From Verrucomicrobiota bacterium (GTDB lineage Bacteria; Verrucomicrobiota; Verrucomicrobiia; Limisphaerales; UBA1096), in NCBI GenBank assembly GCA_014382705.1, contig JACNJE010000114.1, positions 1 to 56,639 on the forward strand: a DNA stretch of 56,639 nt. Direction: 5' to 3'. Made by a program: the position numbers and the translations under genes. Shown here in pieces: positions 43,810-52,540 of the stretch. A model generated the notes under the pieces. That model made no database searches, was not told the DNA's origin, and saw nothing but the letters and a program-made list of their open reading frames with translations. How positions within the stretch are numbered: the stretch's first letter is position 1; each line of letters starts with the position of its first letter.

Positions 43810-46800
43810 TCAATCGGCCGGGATTTCCAGCCTGAAAAACTGCGCTTGGCCAAGCGGCGCGGTGATTGCCGCCGGGCCGCCGTTCGGCGGGGCGGGGCGT
43901 TCGCCGGCGATCCGCCACGGGCCGAGCACCGATGCGCTCCGCAGCAGCCGGTAGTGGCGCTGCGGCGCCGTGTGGAAATGAACCGTCAGTTTGCCGGCGG
44001 CGGGATCGACGGCCGTCGAGTTAATCGCCAGCCTGCTTTTGGCGTCCCTTGGCCGGGTGCCGGCGAGGTACTCGGCGAGGTTGGCCATGCCGTCGCCGTC
44101 GGGGTCGGCGCTCGGTGCGGAGAGTTTCGGTCGGCCAAGTTCGGCGTCACTGAAGTGGGCGCGCCGCCAGGCGGCGAAGGCATCGTCGTTGACGCGGATC
44201 ACCAGCTCCCGGTTCGTCACCGTTTGGCCGTCGTAGGCGGAGAAGCTGAGCACGTACCGGCCGGGCTGGCTGAAGCGCGCAGTGGTGACCGGCAGCGAGT
44301 CGTTGGCGAACGTGATCGTGCCGGGGCCGGACTGCACGTTCCAGCGCATGGCCAAGCGGCCGGGCTCGGCCGGCAGCCCGTCGTCGCTCACCTTGGCCTC
44401 GAGCCGGGCCGCGTCTGGCCAGGCGGCGTTCGAGTCGGCGAACGGCTGGACGGTGGGCGGCTGGTTCGCCGCCGAGCCTTTGCCGCTGAGTGCAAAGTCA
44501 AAGCTGATGTCGCTTGACGTGCGGTTGGCCTGATGCACCTCCACAGCGATGACGTTTTTGCCGTTCACCAACCGCGCGGGATCGATGGCGAACGAGTGGA
44601 ACGCCGACTCTTCGTCGCCGCCTGCTGTGGTCGAGGCAAAGGTGGTGTGGGCGATGTTGCCTTGCGGCATGTTGCTGCGTGCGACTTCCTGTCGGTTGAG
44701 GTACACAACCGCGCCGTCATCGCGCTGCAGTGCCCCCTCGAGCGACGTCACGCCGGCCGGGTCGGCGACCTCGAAGGCGTGGCGGAAAAAAGTGGTGACG
44801 TGCTTGTTGCCGCTGTCGCCGCCGTAGCTCAGCTTGGTTTTTTCGTCATTGTCGCCGTAGCCGAGCTGCGCCGGGCCGGACTTCCAACTGTCATCGTTGA
44901 ACAGGCGGGTACGCCACTTGGTGCCCTGGTTCGAGCCGTCGTCGAGGTAGCGCCAGTCGGAGCCGGCGGCGATGAAGGTGCGCTCCGTGCCGACGCGCCG
45001 GATCTCGATGGTCACGGTGTCGCTCACGTTGTGTTCGCCGTCGTTCGCGGTGAGCCGGAACGTGTGCGTGCCGAGGCCGTACAGCGTCGCGGCGGTTTTC
45101 GGCTGGCCGGCGGCGGTGAACTGCACCGGCGCGCGGTTGCCGTCGAGCGACCACTCGAGGCGGACGCTCGGATAATTCGGGTGGGCATCGTCCCGCATGA
45201 CGCCGGCGAGGTGGACGGTGACCGGGATCGAGTCGGTCTCGATGACACGACCCGGCCCGGTGGAGAGGTACGGCGGCGCGTTGCCGGTTGCCGACGGCGC
45301 GTCATCCCGGCCGGGTGAGCCGCCGAAGGTCGCGCTGAGGCGCCAGCTCCCCGGCAGGTTCGGGTCGGCCGCTTGGCCAAGCGGCTTGGCCACGAGCGAA
45401 AAGCCCTGCCCGTCGGCCCGGCTTGGCCAAGGCGGCTGGTCGGAGTAGGTCAGGCTGAGGAACGGCTTGGCCAAGCTGTCGGTCAGCACCAGTTTCTCCG
45501 AGCCGTTCGAGAGGCGGCCGTCGTACGCGCCACCCAGCGTCACGCCGGGGAAATGATCGGTGAACACGGCCGCGTCGGCGGCCAGGACGACGTGCCGGCC
45601 GGGCGCGAGCTGGAAGCCCTCCGGGAACGTGAACCGGATGCCTTCGCGGAACGCCACGCCGCTCAGGTCGAGGTTCGCGTCGCCGCTGTTTTTCAACTCG
45701 ATGAACTCCGGCATGCCGCGCAGCGGGTGGTACATCAGCTCGGTGATGCGCAGCGCGTCGAGCGAGCCGTCGACGACGAACAGCGCCTCGGTGAGCGCGC
45801 TCCATTCGCCTTGAGACCGGGCGCGCGACTTGACGCGCATCGTGCCGGCAATGGCGACGGCGCTGCCGTACCGCTTGGCCGTGCCGGCGAGCGCGCCGCC
45901 GGGGAGCCGCGGGTCGGTGCCGTCCAGCGTGAAGTGGATTTCGCCCTTGGGCGCGGTGAGCTTCAGCGCAAAGCCGGCGGCCACCGCGCCGCCGTGTTGG
46001 CTGAACACCGGCGCGGCGAGCGACGGGTAAAGTTTGTGGGAACGCAACTGGTTGAGGACGATGCCGGTGCGCTGAGGGAAGTATTGCTTGAGCAGCCGGT
46101 TCTTCTCGGCGAGCCATTCCTTGTCGCGCGTGAACGGCTTCGGCCGCCGACTGTCGCCCCAGCGCGCCGATTCGGCGACGACCGCCTCGTCCACCACGTC
46201 CAGCCGTGCGAGGTACGACGCGGCCGCGCGCTCCGGCGTCATCACGCCGTTGTTGAAGAAGTGCCGGTGGACGCGGTCGCCGAACAGCACGCGGTACTCG
46301 GCGTTTTTGCGGAGCTGATGATGAAAGCCGGTCGGGCTGGCGGCGTTGTTGCGGTTGGTGACATTCTCGCTGACCCGCTCCAGGTTGTGCTCGGTGTCCC
46401 AGCTGTGAAACCGCCAGACGCCGTCCGGGGCGTTGCGGTTGAACGAGGCGTACCAGTTCTGGTGCGACCAGTCGAAGTTCCCCGTGTAGTAGTTGGTCAG
46501 CAGGTAGTCGATGAACCCGGCGACGTCGAGTTGGCGGCGCACCTCGGCGTAGGCCGCGTCGCTGGACAGGTTCTTGGAGGTGGCGGCGATGAGGGCGTTG
46601 TAGCTGCGGCTGCTGCCGCTGACCACGGTGGCCCGGCGGTGTTTCATCACGTCGTAATCCTCCTTGCGCCCGCCGAGGTAGGCGGCGGCGAAATGCTCGT
46701 CGGGCCGCTCGTGCAGCATGTGCAGCCCCCAGTAGATGCCGCAAACGTAGACGTGCACCGGGAAGCCGTGCGGCGCGTGACCGCCCATCTGGTTTTGCAG

Positions 46801-48117
46801 GTCGGCGGTGTATTGGTCGCGGACGTATTGGCCGCGTGCACGCTGGTTGGCCGGCTCCACGCCGCCGCCGTAGCTCCAGACGTTGGCCAGGCGGGCGTCG
46901 ACGATCAGCGTGTCGAACCGGGCCGTCGCCTCGTCGCCGAAGATCGGGTGCCGGAAACTGGTGTCGCCGAAGCGCGACGTGAACTTGAGCCGCATCGAGA
47001 GCTTGTCGGTCTTCCAGCGGCGGGTACTGCTGCCGCCGACGATCTGCACCGAGCCGTCGCCCTGCAGGCCGTCGCCCGTTTCGGGATAAATCAATTCCAT
47101 CGAGACTGCCTTCTCGACGCCTTCGCCCTTCGGGTAGATGCCCGGGCCGGTCTTGAAAAAATCGTCGCGGTTCAGCACCAGCGACAGGGTCGGGATCAAC
47201 CGCAGCGCCTTCGGCACGCGATCCCTGTACTTGGGATCGTTCACCACGTCGGGATCCATTTCGTAATCGGCCGCGTGGCCATTCCACTTGGCCGGCAGGC
47301 CGGCCGGCAGCTTTGGCTGCTTTGCGACGTGCTCGGCGAACAGGTAGGTGTGCGTGTCGACGTTGCTGGCGCGCAGGCCGTCCTTGAACGCCGCCGCCCG
47401 CAGCGTGGTGGTCGTGTCGATGTCGATCAGCTTGGTGTAAACCCGGCCGCTGGTGGCGGTCGGCCGGGTGCCGTCGGTCGTGTAGCGAATCGTCGCGCCC
47501 GGCGTGGCGGTGGTGAGCATCACCCGGAACGGCGTGGCGTAAAACCCGCGGTTCGGCTTGAACTTCGTGTCGGCGACGAACCCGGCGAAACCGCTGCCGT
47601 TGGCCCGGCCCGGCGTCGGCTTGTCGAAGTACTCCCGTTTCCCGCCCGTTCCATGGCCGTACGAAATGTCCCGCTGCTGCCTCGGGTACACCGGCGAAAA
47701 CTCGCTGACGGCCTGGGTCTCACCCGTCCGGAACAGGCCGAGGTATTCGCCCCCGTTGTTCAGCCTGAAATTCGTGTGCGGTTCCGCCGCGTCGGCGCGG
47801 TTCTTCCCAGAGGCGAACACGACAAGATACGTTCCCGGGCCAAGCGCGATGTCTGGGAAGATCCACTTGTCGGGCACCCCGGGATCGTCGGTCAGTGACC
47901 AGCCGCCGAGCGGGACCGCCGCCGCACCGGTGTTGTAAATCTCGATCCAGTCGGAGGTTTCGCCGTCGCCATCGGCCAGCCCACGGTTGTTCACCGTCAA
48001 AATCTCGTTGATCCGCAGTTCGGCAAAAACCGGCCAAGCCAACGCCCAAAGCCCAAGCAGGGACGCCGCCGTGCGAACGCATCGCTTGGCCGTCAATCGG
48101 GGGGAGAACCCATTCAT
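43810..48117 (-). CDS. Giant secreted CotH-kinase / lamin-tail-domain protein
   Basis: A 1,435-residue exported protein. After a signal peptide ending WPVFA (about 32) come: a lamin-tail domain (35-165, LRINEILTVNN...SDWIEIYN), a chitobiase-C-like domain (205-265, TIRYTTDGTRPTA), a CotH domain (about 310-690, with VRDQYTADLQ and FHSWDTEHNLE), another chitobiase-like segment (FTLDGTDPRLPG), a second lamin-tail domain (LRITELMYHP...EFIELKNSG), a jelly-roll-like region (WRYLDDG...WKSG), an immunoglobulin-like segment, a DPDGDGMANLAEYL calcium-type repeat and a short C-terminal module ending FFRLEI. CotH is a protein kinase in Bacillus spores; the role here is unknown, probably cell-surface. Confidence 0.85.
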   Translation of the reverse strand: MNGFSPRLTAKRCVRTAASLLGLWALAWPVFAELRINEILTVNNRGLADGDGETSDWIEIYNTGAAAVPLGGWSLTDDPGVPDKWIFPDIALGPGTYLVVFASGKNRADAAEPHTNFRLNNGGEYLGLFRTGETQAVSEFSPVYPRQQRDISYGHGTGGKREYFDKPTPGRANGSGFAGFVADTKFKPNRGFYATPFRVMLTTATPGATIRYTTDGTRPTATSGRVYTKLIDIDTTTTLRAAAFKDGLRASNVDTHTYLFAEHVAKQPKLPAGLPAKWNGHAADYEMDPDVVNDPKYRDRVPKALRLIPTLSLVLNRDDFFKTGPGIYPKGEGVEKAVSMELIYPETGDGLQGDGSVQIVGGSSTRRWKTDKLSMRLKFTSRFGDTSFRHPIFGDEATARFDTLIVDARLANVWSYGGGVEPANQRARGQYVRDQYTADLQNQMGGHAPHGFPVHVYVCGIYWGLHMLHERPDEHFAAAYLGGRKEDYDVMKHRRATVVSGSSRSYNALIAATSKNLSSDAAYAEVRRQLDVAGFIDYLLTNYYTGNFDWSHQNWYASFNRNAPDGVWRFHSWDTEHNLERVSENVTNRNNAASPTGFHHQLRKNAEYRVLFGDRVHRHFFNNGVMTPERAAASYLARLDVVDEAVVAESARWGDSRRPKPFTRDKEWLAEKNRLLKQYFPQRTGIVLNQLRSHKLYPSLAAPVFSQHGGAVAAGFALKLTAPKGEIHFTLDGTDPRLPGGALAGTAKRYGSAVAIAGTMRVKSRARSQGEWSALTEALFVVDGSLDALRITELMYHPLRGMPEFIELKNSGDANLDLSGVAFREGIRFTFPEGFQLAPGRHVVLAADAAVFTDHFPGVTLGGAYDGRLSNGSEKLVLTDSLAKPFLSLTYSDQPPWPSRADGQGFSLVAKPLGQAADPNLPGSWRLSATFGGSPGRDDAPSATGNAPPYLSTGPGRVIETDSIPVTVHLAGVMRDDAHPNYPSVRLEWSLDGNRAPVQFTAAGQPKTAATLYGLGTHTFRLTANDGEHNVSDTVTIEIRRVGTERTFIAAGSDWRYLDDGSNQGTKWRTRLFNDDSWKSGPAQLGYGDNDEKTKLSYGGDSGNKHVTTFFRHAFEVADPAGVTSLEGALQRDDGAVVYLNRQEVARSNMPQGNIAHTTFASTTAGGDEESAFHSFAIDPARLVNGKNVIAVEVHQANRTSSDISFDFALSGKGSAANQPPTVQPFADSNAAWPDAARLEAKVSDDGLPAEPGRLAMRWNVQSGPGTITFANDSLPVTTARFSQPGRYVLSFSAYDGQTVTNRELVIRVNDDAFAAWRRAHFSDAELGRPKLSAPSADPDGDGMANLAEYLAGTRPRDAKSRLAINSTAVDPAAGKLTVHFHTAPQRHYRLLRSASVLGPWRIAGERPAPPNGGPAAITAPLGQAQFFRLEIPAD

Positions 48118-48220
48118 CTGCCCCGATGCTACCGCCCCGCAGCCCGCTTGGCCAAGCGCGCAAGCATCCGTCCGTTTTAATGGTTTACAGGCGGCGGCGT
48201 TGCCTTAGACTGCCCGCCCC

Positions 48221-48874
48221 ATGAGCAGACTCCTATTGATTGCGATGTTGGTGGCTCCGTTGGCGGTGATGAACGCAGACGAGGCCAAGGGCAAAAAGAA
48301 GGGCGAGAAGGGCTTCGTCAGCCTGTTCGACGGCAAGTCGCTGAAGGGCTGGGAGGTCAACAAGGAAAACCCCAAGTCCGTTACCGTCAAGGATGGCAAT
48401 ATCGTCATCGATGGCCCCCGCGCCCACCTGTTCTACGCCGGTGATGTCGCGGATCATAACTTCAAAAACTTCGTCTTCCGGGCGCAGGTCAAGACGTTCC
48501 CGAAGGCCAACTCCGGCATCTACTTCCACACCAAGTATCAGGACAAGGGCTGGCCGGATGCCGGATTCGAGGCGCAGGTGAACAACACCCACGGCGACCC
48601 AAAAAAGACCGGCGGCCTCTACGCGGTGAAAGACGTCAACCCGGCCCCGGCCAAGGACGGCGAATGGTTTGACTACGAGATTCGCGTGAAGGGCAAAAAG
48701 ATCACCATCAAGATCAACGGCAAAGTCACCTCCAGCTGGACCGAGGTCCCCAACGCCCCGCATCTCAAGTCGATGCCCGGTCGCAAGCTCGGCAGCGGCA
48801 CCTTCGCTTTTCAGGCGCATGATCCGAAGAGCGTCGTCCATTACCGCAACATCCGCGTCAAGCCGCTCAAATAA
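48221..48874 (+). CDS. Secreted DUF1080 (3-keto-disaccharide hydrolase-like) protein
   Basis: A 217-residue exported protein with a signal peptide ending around VMNAD. The rest is one DUF1080 domain: FVSLFDGKSLKGWE, NSGIYFHTKYQDKG, GFEAQVNNTHGD, TGGLYAVKDVNPAPAKDGEWFDYEIRVKG and a FAFQAHDPKSVVHYRNIRVKPL end. The fold is a concanavalin-like jelly roll. Some members hydrolyse 3-keto-glycosides, others are not characterised. Start at ATG 48221; alone between the CotH gene (divergent, palindrome copy at 48145-48158 between them) and trpC. Confidence 0.85.
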   Translation: MSRLLLIAMLVAPLAVMNADEAKGKKKGEKGFVSLFDGKSLKGWEVNKENPKSVTVKDGNIVIDGPRAHLFYAGDVADHNFKNFVFRAQVKTFPKANSGIYFHTKYQDKGWPDAGFEAQVNNTHGDPKKTGGLYAVKDVNPAPAKDGEWFDYEIRVKGKKITIKINGKVTSSWTEVPNAPHLKSMPGRKLGSGTFAFQAHDPKSVVHYRNIRVKPLK

Positions 48875-48898
48875 TTGCGGCCGCGCGGGTAACCGCGG

Positions 48899-49696
48899 GT
48901 GAACATTCTCGACAAAATCGTCGCCCACAAACGCACCGAGCTGGGGCATCTGCCCGACGCGCCGGTGACGGTGGACACGCTGCGCGCCGGGGTGGCTCAA
49001 CACGGCCCCCGGCGCGATTTTGTTGGCAGCCTGCTCCAGCCGCGAAAAGGCAACCTTGGGCTCATCGCCGAGGTGAAAAAAGCATCGCCGTCCGAGGGCG
49101 TCATCCGCGACGACTTCGACCCGGTCGCCATCGCCAAAACCTACGAGGCCGCCGGAGCAAGCTGTCTCTCCGTGCTGACCGATCGAGAGTTTTTTCAAGG
49201 CTCACTCGACACCCTTAGCGCCATCCGCCAAGCCGTTGCGCTGCCACTGTTGCGCAAAGATTTCATGATCGACGAGCGGCAGTTGCCGGAGGCGGTCGAG
49301 CACGGTGCGGACGCCATCCTGCTCATCGTCGCCTGCCTAGACGACGAGAGCCTTGGCCGTCTTCACCGCTTGGCCATTGGGGCCGGCTTGGCCGCACTCG
49401 TTGAGGTGCACAATGAAGCCGAACTGGAACGTGCCCTTGCCATCGACGCCCGATTGATCGGCGTCAACAACCGTGACCTCACCACTTTCACCGTCGACCT
49501 CGGCACCACCGAGCGCCTGGCCAAGCGCTTGGCCAACGGGGGCGAAACCGAAAGAGTACTCGTCGCCGAGAGCGGCATCCACACCCGCGCCGACGTCGAA
49601 CGACTCGAGGCCTGCGGCTCCAGCGCCATCCTCGTCGGCACCGCCCTCATGCGCCAACCCGACATCGCCGCCAAGGCCACCGAACTGCTGGGCTAA
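48899..49696 (+). CDS. trpC: Indole-3-glycerol phosphate synthase
   Basis: Closes the indole ring in tryptophan synthesis; TIM-barrel enzyme of 265 residues. Motifs: IAEVKKASPSEGVIR (phosphate and catalytic Lys), LLRKDFMIDERQL, ILLIVACL, GVNNRDLTTFTVDL, VAESGIHTRADV. GTG 48899 gives the standard N-terminus NILDKIVAHKRTE. 24 bp after the DUF1080 stop. No other trp gene is visible. Its stop overlaps that of the convergent pspF by three bases. Confidence 0.94.
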   Translation: MNILDKIVAHKRTELGHLPDAPVTVDTLRAGVAQHGPRRDFVGSLLQPRKGNLGLIAEVKKASPSEGVIRDDFDPVAIAKTYEAAGASCLSVLTDREFFQGSLDTLSAIRQAVALPLLRKDFMIDERQLPEAVEHGADAILLIVACLDDESLGRLHRLAIGAGLAALVEVHNEAELERALAIDARLIGVNNRDLTTFTVDLGTTERLAKRLANGGETERVLVAESGIHTRADVERLEACGSSAILVGTALMRQPDIAAKATELLG

Positions 49697-50718
49697 AGCG
49701 CTTCGCGGAGCTTGCGGTAGAGCGCCCGGAACTGGTGGTAGGTGAGACCCAGCAGCTTGGCCGCGTTGCCCTGATGATGCCGCGCCTTGGCCAGGGCCTG
49801 GCCAAGCGCCTGCAATTCCAGTTCACGAACCGCGTCAGGCAGCGTGCGGTTACCCAGCCGGAAACCGTCCGCTGGGGCAGGCGATTCCGGGGGCGCGGCC
49901 GCAGGCAGATCGGCGGGGTCCCGCCGTGAGCTCGAACCAAACGGGTCAAAGTCCATTTCGGTGATTGTCTCCCCCTCGCACTGGTACACGGCCCGCTCGA
50001 CGGCGTTCTTGAGTTGGCGGACGTTGCCCGGCCAGTCGTAACGCTCCATCCGCTGCATCACGTCTTCCGCGAACGCCGGCGCTTGGCTTAGCCGCAATTC
50101 CAGCGCCATGCGCTCGGCGAAATGATGCGCCAACCGCATCACGTCGCCGTGGCGCTCGCGCAGAGGCGGCAGTGTCAGCACGTCAAACGACAACCGGTCG
50201 AGCAGGTCGGCCTTGAAATGGCCGTCCCGAACCAGGCGCGGCAAATCGGCGTTGGTGGCGCCGATGATGCGCGTATCGACCTCGACGCTCGCGGTGCCGC
50301 CCACACGCTCAAACGCACCGTACTCCACCACGCGCAATATTTTCTCCTGCACCGGCATCGGGATGAGGCCGATCTCATCCAGGAACAGAGTCCCCTCGCT
50401 GGCAGACTCGAACCGGCCTTGGCGGCGTTGGTTCGCCCCGGTGAACGCCCCCGCCTCATGGCCGAACAGCTCCGACTCCATCAGCGAGGGGGACAGTGCG
50501 GCGCAGTTGAGTGCCACCAGCGGCCCCTGCCAGCGACCCGAGAGAAAATGCAGCCGGTTCGCCGCCAATTCCTTGCCGGTACCTCGTTCGCCGACCAACA
50601 GTACCGGCCGATTCACCTTGGCAACCCGCGAGAGCCGTTGCTGAAATTCCAGAAACGCATCCGACCGGCCAAGCGGTTCCGGGATATGCGGGCGGGCAGT
50701 TTCAGCATGACGATCCAT
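49693..50718 (-). CDS. pspF: PspF-like sigma-54 activator
   Basis: An enhancer-binding AAA+ activator of sigma-54 RNA polymerase, 341 residues, without an N-terminal receiver domain, as in PspF. Walker A GERGTGKE, the sigma-54-contact loop GAFTGA (in GHEAGAFTGANQ), Walker B GTLFLDEIG, sensor blocks to DWPGNVRQLKNAVE, then a linker and a Fis-type helix-turn-helix (GNAAKLLGLTYHQFRALYRKL). Repression by PspA is the known control in E. coli. ATG 50718 is chosen; 50754 is possible. Divergent from pspA, with about 190 bp between. Confidence 0.88.
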   Translation of the reverse strand: MDRHAETARPHIPEPLGRSDAFLEFQQRLSRVAKVNRPVLLVGERGTGKELAANRLHFLSGRWQGPLVALNCAALSPSLMESELFGHEAGAFTGANQRRQGRFESASEGTLFLDEIGLIPMPVQEKILRVVEYGAFERVGGTASVEVDTRIIGATNADLPRLVRDGHFKADLLDRLSFDVLTLPPLRERHGDVMRLAHHFAERMALELRLSQAPAFAEDVMQRMERYDWPGNVRQLKNAVERAVYQCEGETITEMDFDPFGSSSRRDPADLPAAAPPESPAPADGFRLGNRTLPDAVRELELQALGQALAKARHHQGNAAKLLGLTYHQFRALYRKLREAL

Positions 50719-50842
50719 ATGGCGAAAAATGCCAAAAAGAAAATATAAATGCAATCAAACGGTTATACAAACCAAATAAGCATCTTCGGATAATCACAAG
50801 TAACTCATTCTGAATCAGTCGTTTAATCGATTCATTCTGTGT

Positions 50843-50858
50843 TGGCATGAGGTTGGCT
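50843..50858 (+). promoter_or_regulatory. Sigma-54-type -24/-12 promoter of pspABC
   Basis: TGGCATGAGGTTGGCT: GG and GC of the -24/-12 elements have the exact 10-bp spacing (TGGCAYG-N4-TTGC-like, one mismatch at TGGC). It lies 64 bp upstream of pspA. PspF would bind between 50755 and 50840, where no exact consensus can be named. Confidence 0.65.
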
Positions 50859-50906
50859 AGAGGCTTGAGCAGATTGCGACTCAATCGAACTAAGAAAGGA
50901 TGATCA

Positions 50907-51581
50907 ATGGGAATATTCACACGATTCAAGGATATAGTCAGTTCCAACATTAACGCCGTGCTCGATCAGGCGGAGGATCCCGAAAAGATGATCCGGCTGA
51001 TGGCACAGGAGATGGAGGACACAATGGTCGAAATGAAGGCGTCCTGCGCCAATGCCATGGCCAATCGCGCCCGCCTGTCCCGGACGCTCCACGATGCCGG
51101 GGAAAAAGCCAACCGCTGGGCCGGCAAGGCACAGCTGGCGGTGGACAAGGGGCGGGACGACTTGGCCCGAGAGGCGCTGCTCGAAAAACGCCACCATGCG
51201 GAACAGGCGGCAAAACTGAAGGGGGATTTGTCCGAAATGGAGGGAATCATCGAGCAGTATCAACAGGATATAGCCGAGTTGGAGGCCAAGTTGGAGGCGA
51301 TCCGGGATCGCCACAAGGTGCTGGCGGAGAAGGCAATACAGGCCAAGAAAAGCAAACAGGCCCGCGATCAGGTGCGGCAGGCCGACAGCACCAACGTTTT
51401 TCTGCGGTTCGAGCAGATGCTGCATCGGGTCGACCGGATGGTGGCGGAGGCAGAACTGGCCCGGTCCCGAAACACCTCGCTTGACAAGGAATTCTCCGAA
51501 CTCGAGACGGATGAGGCACTCGAGACGGAGTTGGCGGAGTTGAAGGGTCAATCAGGCAAAAAGGCGGATGAAGCCGCCTGA
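50907..51581 (+). CDS. pspA: Phage shock protein A
   Basis: A peripheral inner-membrane coiled-coil protein of the PspA/IM30 (ESCRT-III-like) family, 224 residues. It binds stressed membranes and, in enterobacteria, inhibits PspF. MGIFTRFKDIVSSNINAVLDQAEDPEKMIRLM is the amphipathic N-terminal helix region; the rest is almost all coiled coil (KANRWAGKAQLAVDKGRDDLAREALL). Shine-Dalgarno AGAAAGGA precedes. First gene after the sigma-54-type promoter. Confidence 0.93.
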   Translation: MGIFTRFKDIVSSNINAVLDQAEDPEKMIRLMAQEMEDTMVEMKASCANAMANRARLSRTLHDAGEKANRWAGKAQLAVDKGRDDLAREALLEKRHHAEQAAKLKGDLSEMEGIIEQYQQDIAELEAKLEAIRDRHKVLAEKAIQAKKSKQARDQVRQADSTNVFLRFEQMLHRVDRMVAEAELARSRNTSLDKEFSELETDEALETELAELKGQSGKKADEAA

Positions 51582-51634
51582 AAAACGGGCGGGTTCGGGT
51601 TGGCCCTCGGGGCCGATCCGGGTAGAGTGTCCCC

Positions 51635-51916
51635 ATGCCGGATCCAATGAATGAATTGTACCCATATGCCGGTATGATGGGTGGCGGTGAGATCGTGGCG
51701 TTGGTGTTTTTCTTTATCTTTGGCCTGCCGGTGGTTTGCGGGACGATGATCGTGCTGGTCAGGATTCTCAAGGGTGGCGGGAAGAAGGCGCGCAAGGCGA
51801 CCGCCGAGGAAACCCGCGCAATCCAGATTTTGCACGCCGACATGGAAAAACTGGAGGATCGGATTGAATCACTGGAAACCATATTAGTGCACAAGAGGAC
51901 GAATAAGGAACAATGA
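51635..51916 (+). CDS. pspB: PspB-like membrane protein
   Basis: A 93-residue inner-membrane protein. One TM helix (EIVALVFFFIFGLPVVCGTMIVLVRIL) is followed by a charged coiled coil ending in EDRIESLETIL, which aligns with the C-terminal RIQALESIL of E. coli PspB. In Gammaproteobacteria PspB works with PspC to release PspF from PspA under envelope stress. The N-terminal extension (MPDPMNELYPYAGMMGGG) is longer than usual. 53 bp after pspA, 10 bp before pspC. Confidence 0.78.
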   Translation: MPDPMNELYPYAGMMGGGEIVALVFFFIFGLPVVCGTMIVLVRILKGGGKKARKATAEETRAIQILHADMEKLEDRIESLETILVHKRTNKEQ

Positions 51917-51926
51917 ATGAGAAAAA

Positions 51927-52316
51927 ATGACATATAATACATTAAACAAAATTAAAATACCTGTTTTTCGATCTCGGGACGGGTGGATCTTTGGCGTTTG
52001 TGCTGGGCTGGCTCAGGCGTTTAATCTGTCGCTTTTTTGGGTTCGGACGCTGTTGGTCTTGGCGTTCGTCTTTACCGGTTTTTTTCCGATGGGGCTGGTG
52101 TATCTGCTGGCGGCGTTGTTGATGAAGGTGGAGCCGCCTCGCGAACCCGGCAACGTGGCGGAGTGGGAGTTTTACAATTCGTATGCCAGTTCGAAGGGCT
52201 TGGCCCTGGCCCGGCTCAAGCGGCGCTTTGAGCGGCTGGATCGGCGGGCCCGGCGGCTGGAGGATTTGGTGACCGCCCGGGAGTACGACTGGGATCGCCG
52301 GCTGCGGGAAGGGTGA
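51927..52316 (+). CDS. pspC: PspC-domain membrane protein
   Basis: A 129-residue inner-membrane stress sensor. PspC domain: FRSRDGWIFGVCAGLAQAFNLSLFWVRTLLVL, as in E. coli GVCAGIANYFDVPVKLVR, then a second helix YLLAALLMKV. A cytoplasmic-like basic coiled tail (LARLKRRFERLDRRARRLEDL) follows. With PspB it should sense membrane damage and bind PspA. ATG 51927 is 10 bp after pspB. A palindrome copy (52331) lies just after the stop. Confidence 0.9.
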   Translation: MTYNTLNKIKIPVFRSRDGWIFGVCAGLAQAFNLSLFWVRTLLVLAFVFTGFFPMGLVYLLAALLMKVEPPREPGNVAEWEFYNSYASSKGLALARLKRRFERLDRRARRLEDLVTAREYDWDRRLREG

Positions 52317-52540
52317 CCGCACAGGCGACCGCGCTTGGCCAAGCAGAGCCGTTTGCCGAGTTTCAACATTCGCCGATGGCACGGATAGTCGCAGACAGTC
52401 TGCTCAACAGTGCATCTGCGCCATCTGCGGATGGCACGGGGCAACCGCGAATCAACGCAAACTCGCGCGAATAAAAGTCACCCTCTCCCAGCGGGAGAGG
52501 GCAGGGAGAGGGAGAAAGCGCGAAAAATCCCAAGCCAACC
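52317..52540. repeat. Non-coding gap with palindrome copy and dispersed hairpin repeat
   Basis: No gene seen. It holds GCGCTTGGCCAAGC at 52331, GATGGCACGG twice (near 52376 and 52432), and at 52478-52517 the hairpin CCTCTCCC-agc-GGGAGAGG plus GGGAGAGGGAGAA, matching 18977-19014. Confidence 0.6.

Noticed and set aside
45373..47898. 841-codon open frame on the plus strand
   Set aside because: It is antisense to the CotH-protein gene, whose domains and signal peptide are clear; the long frame follows from GC-rich codon third positions.
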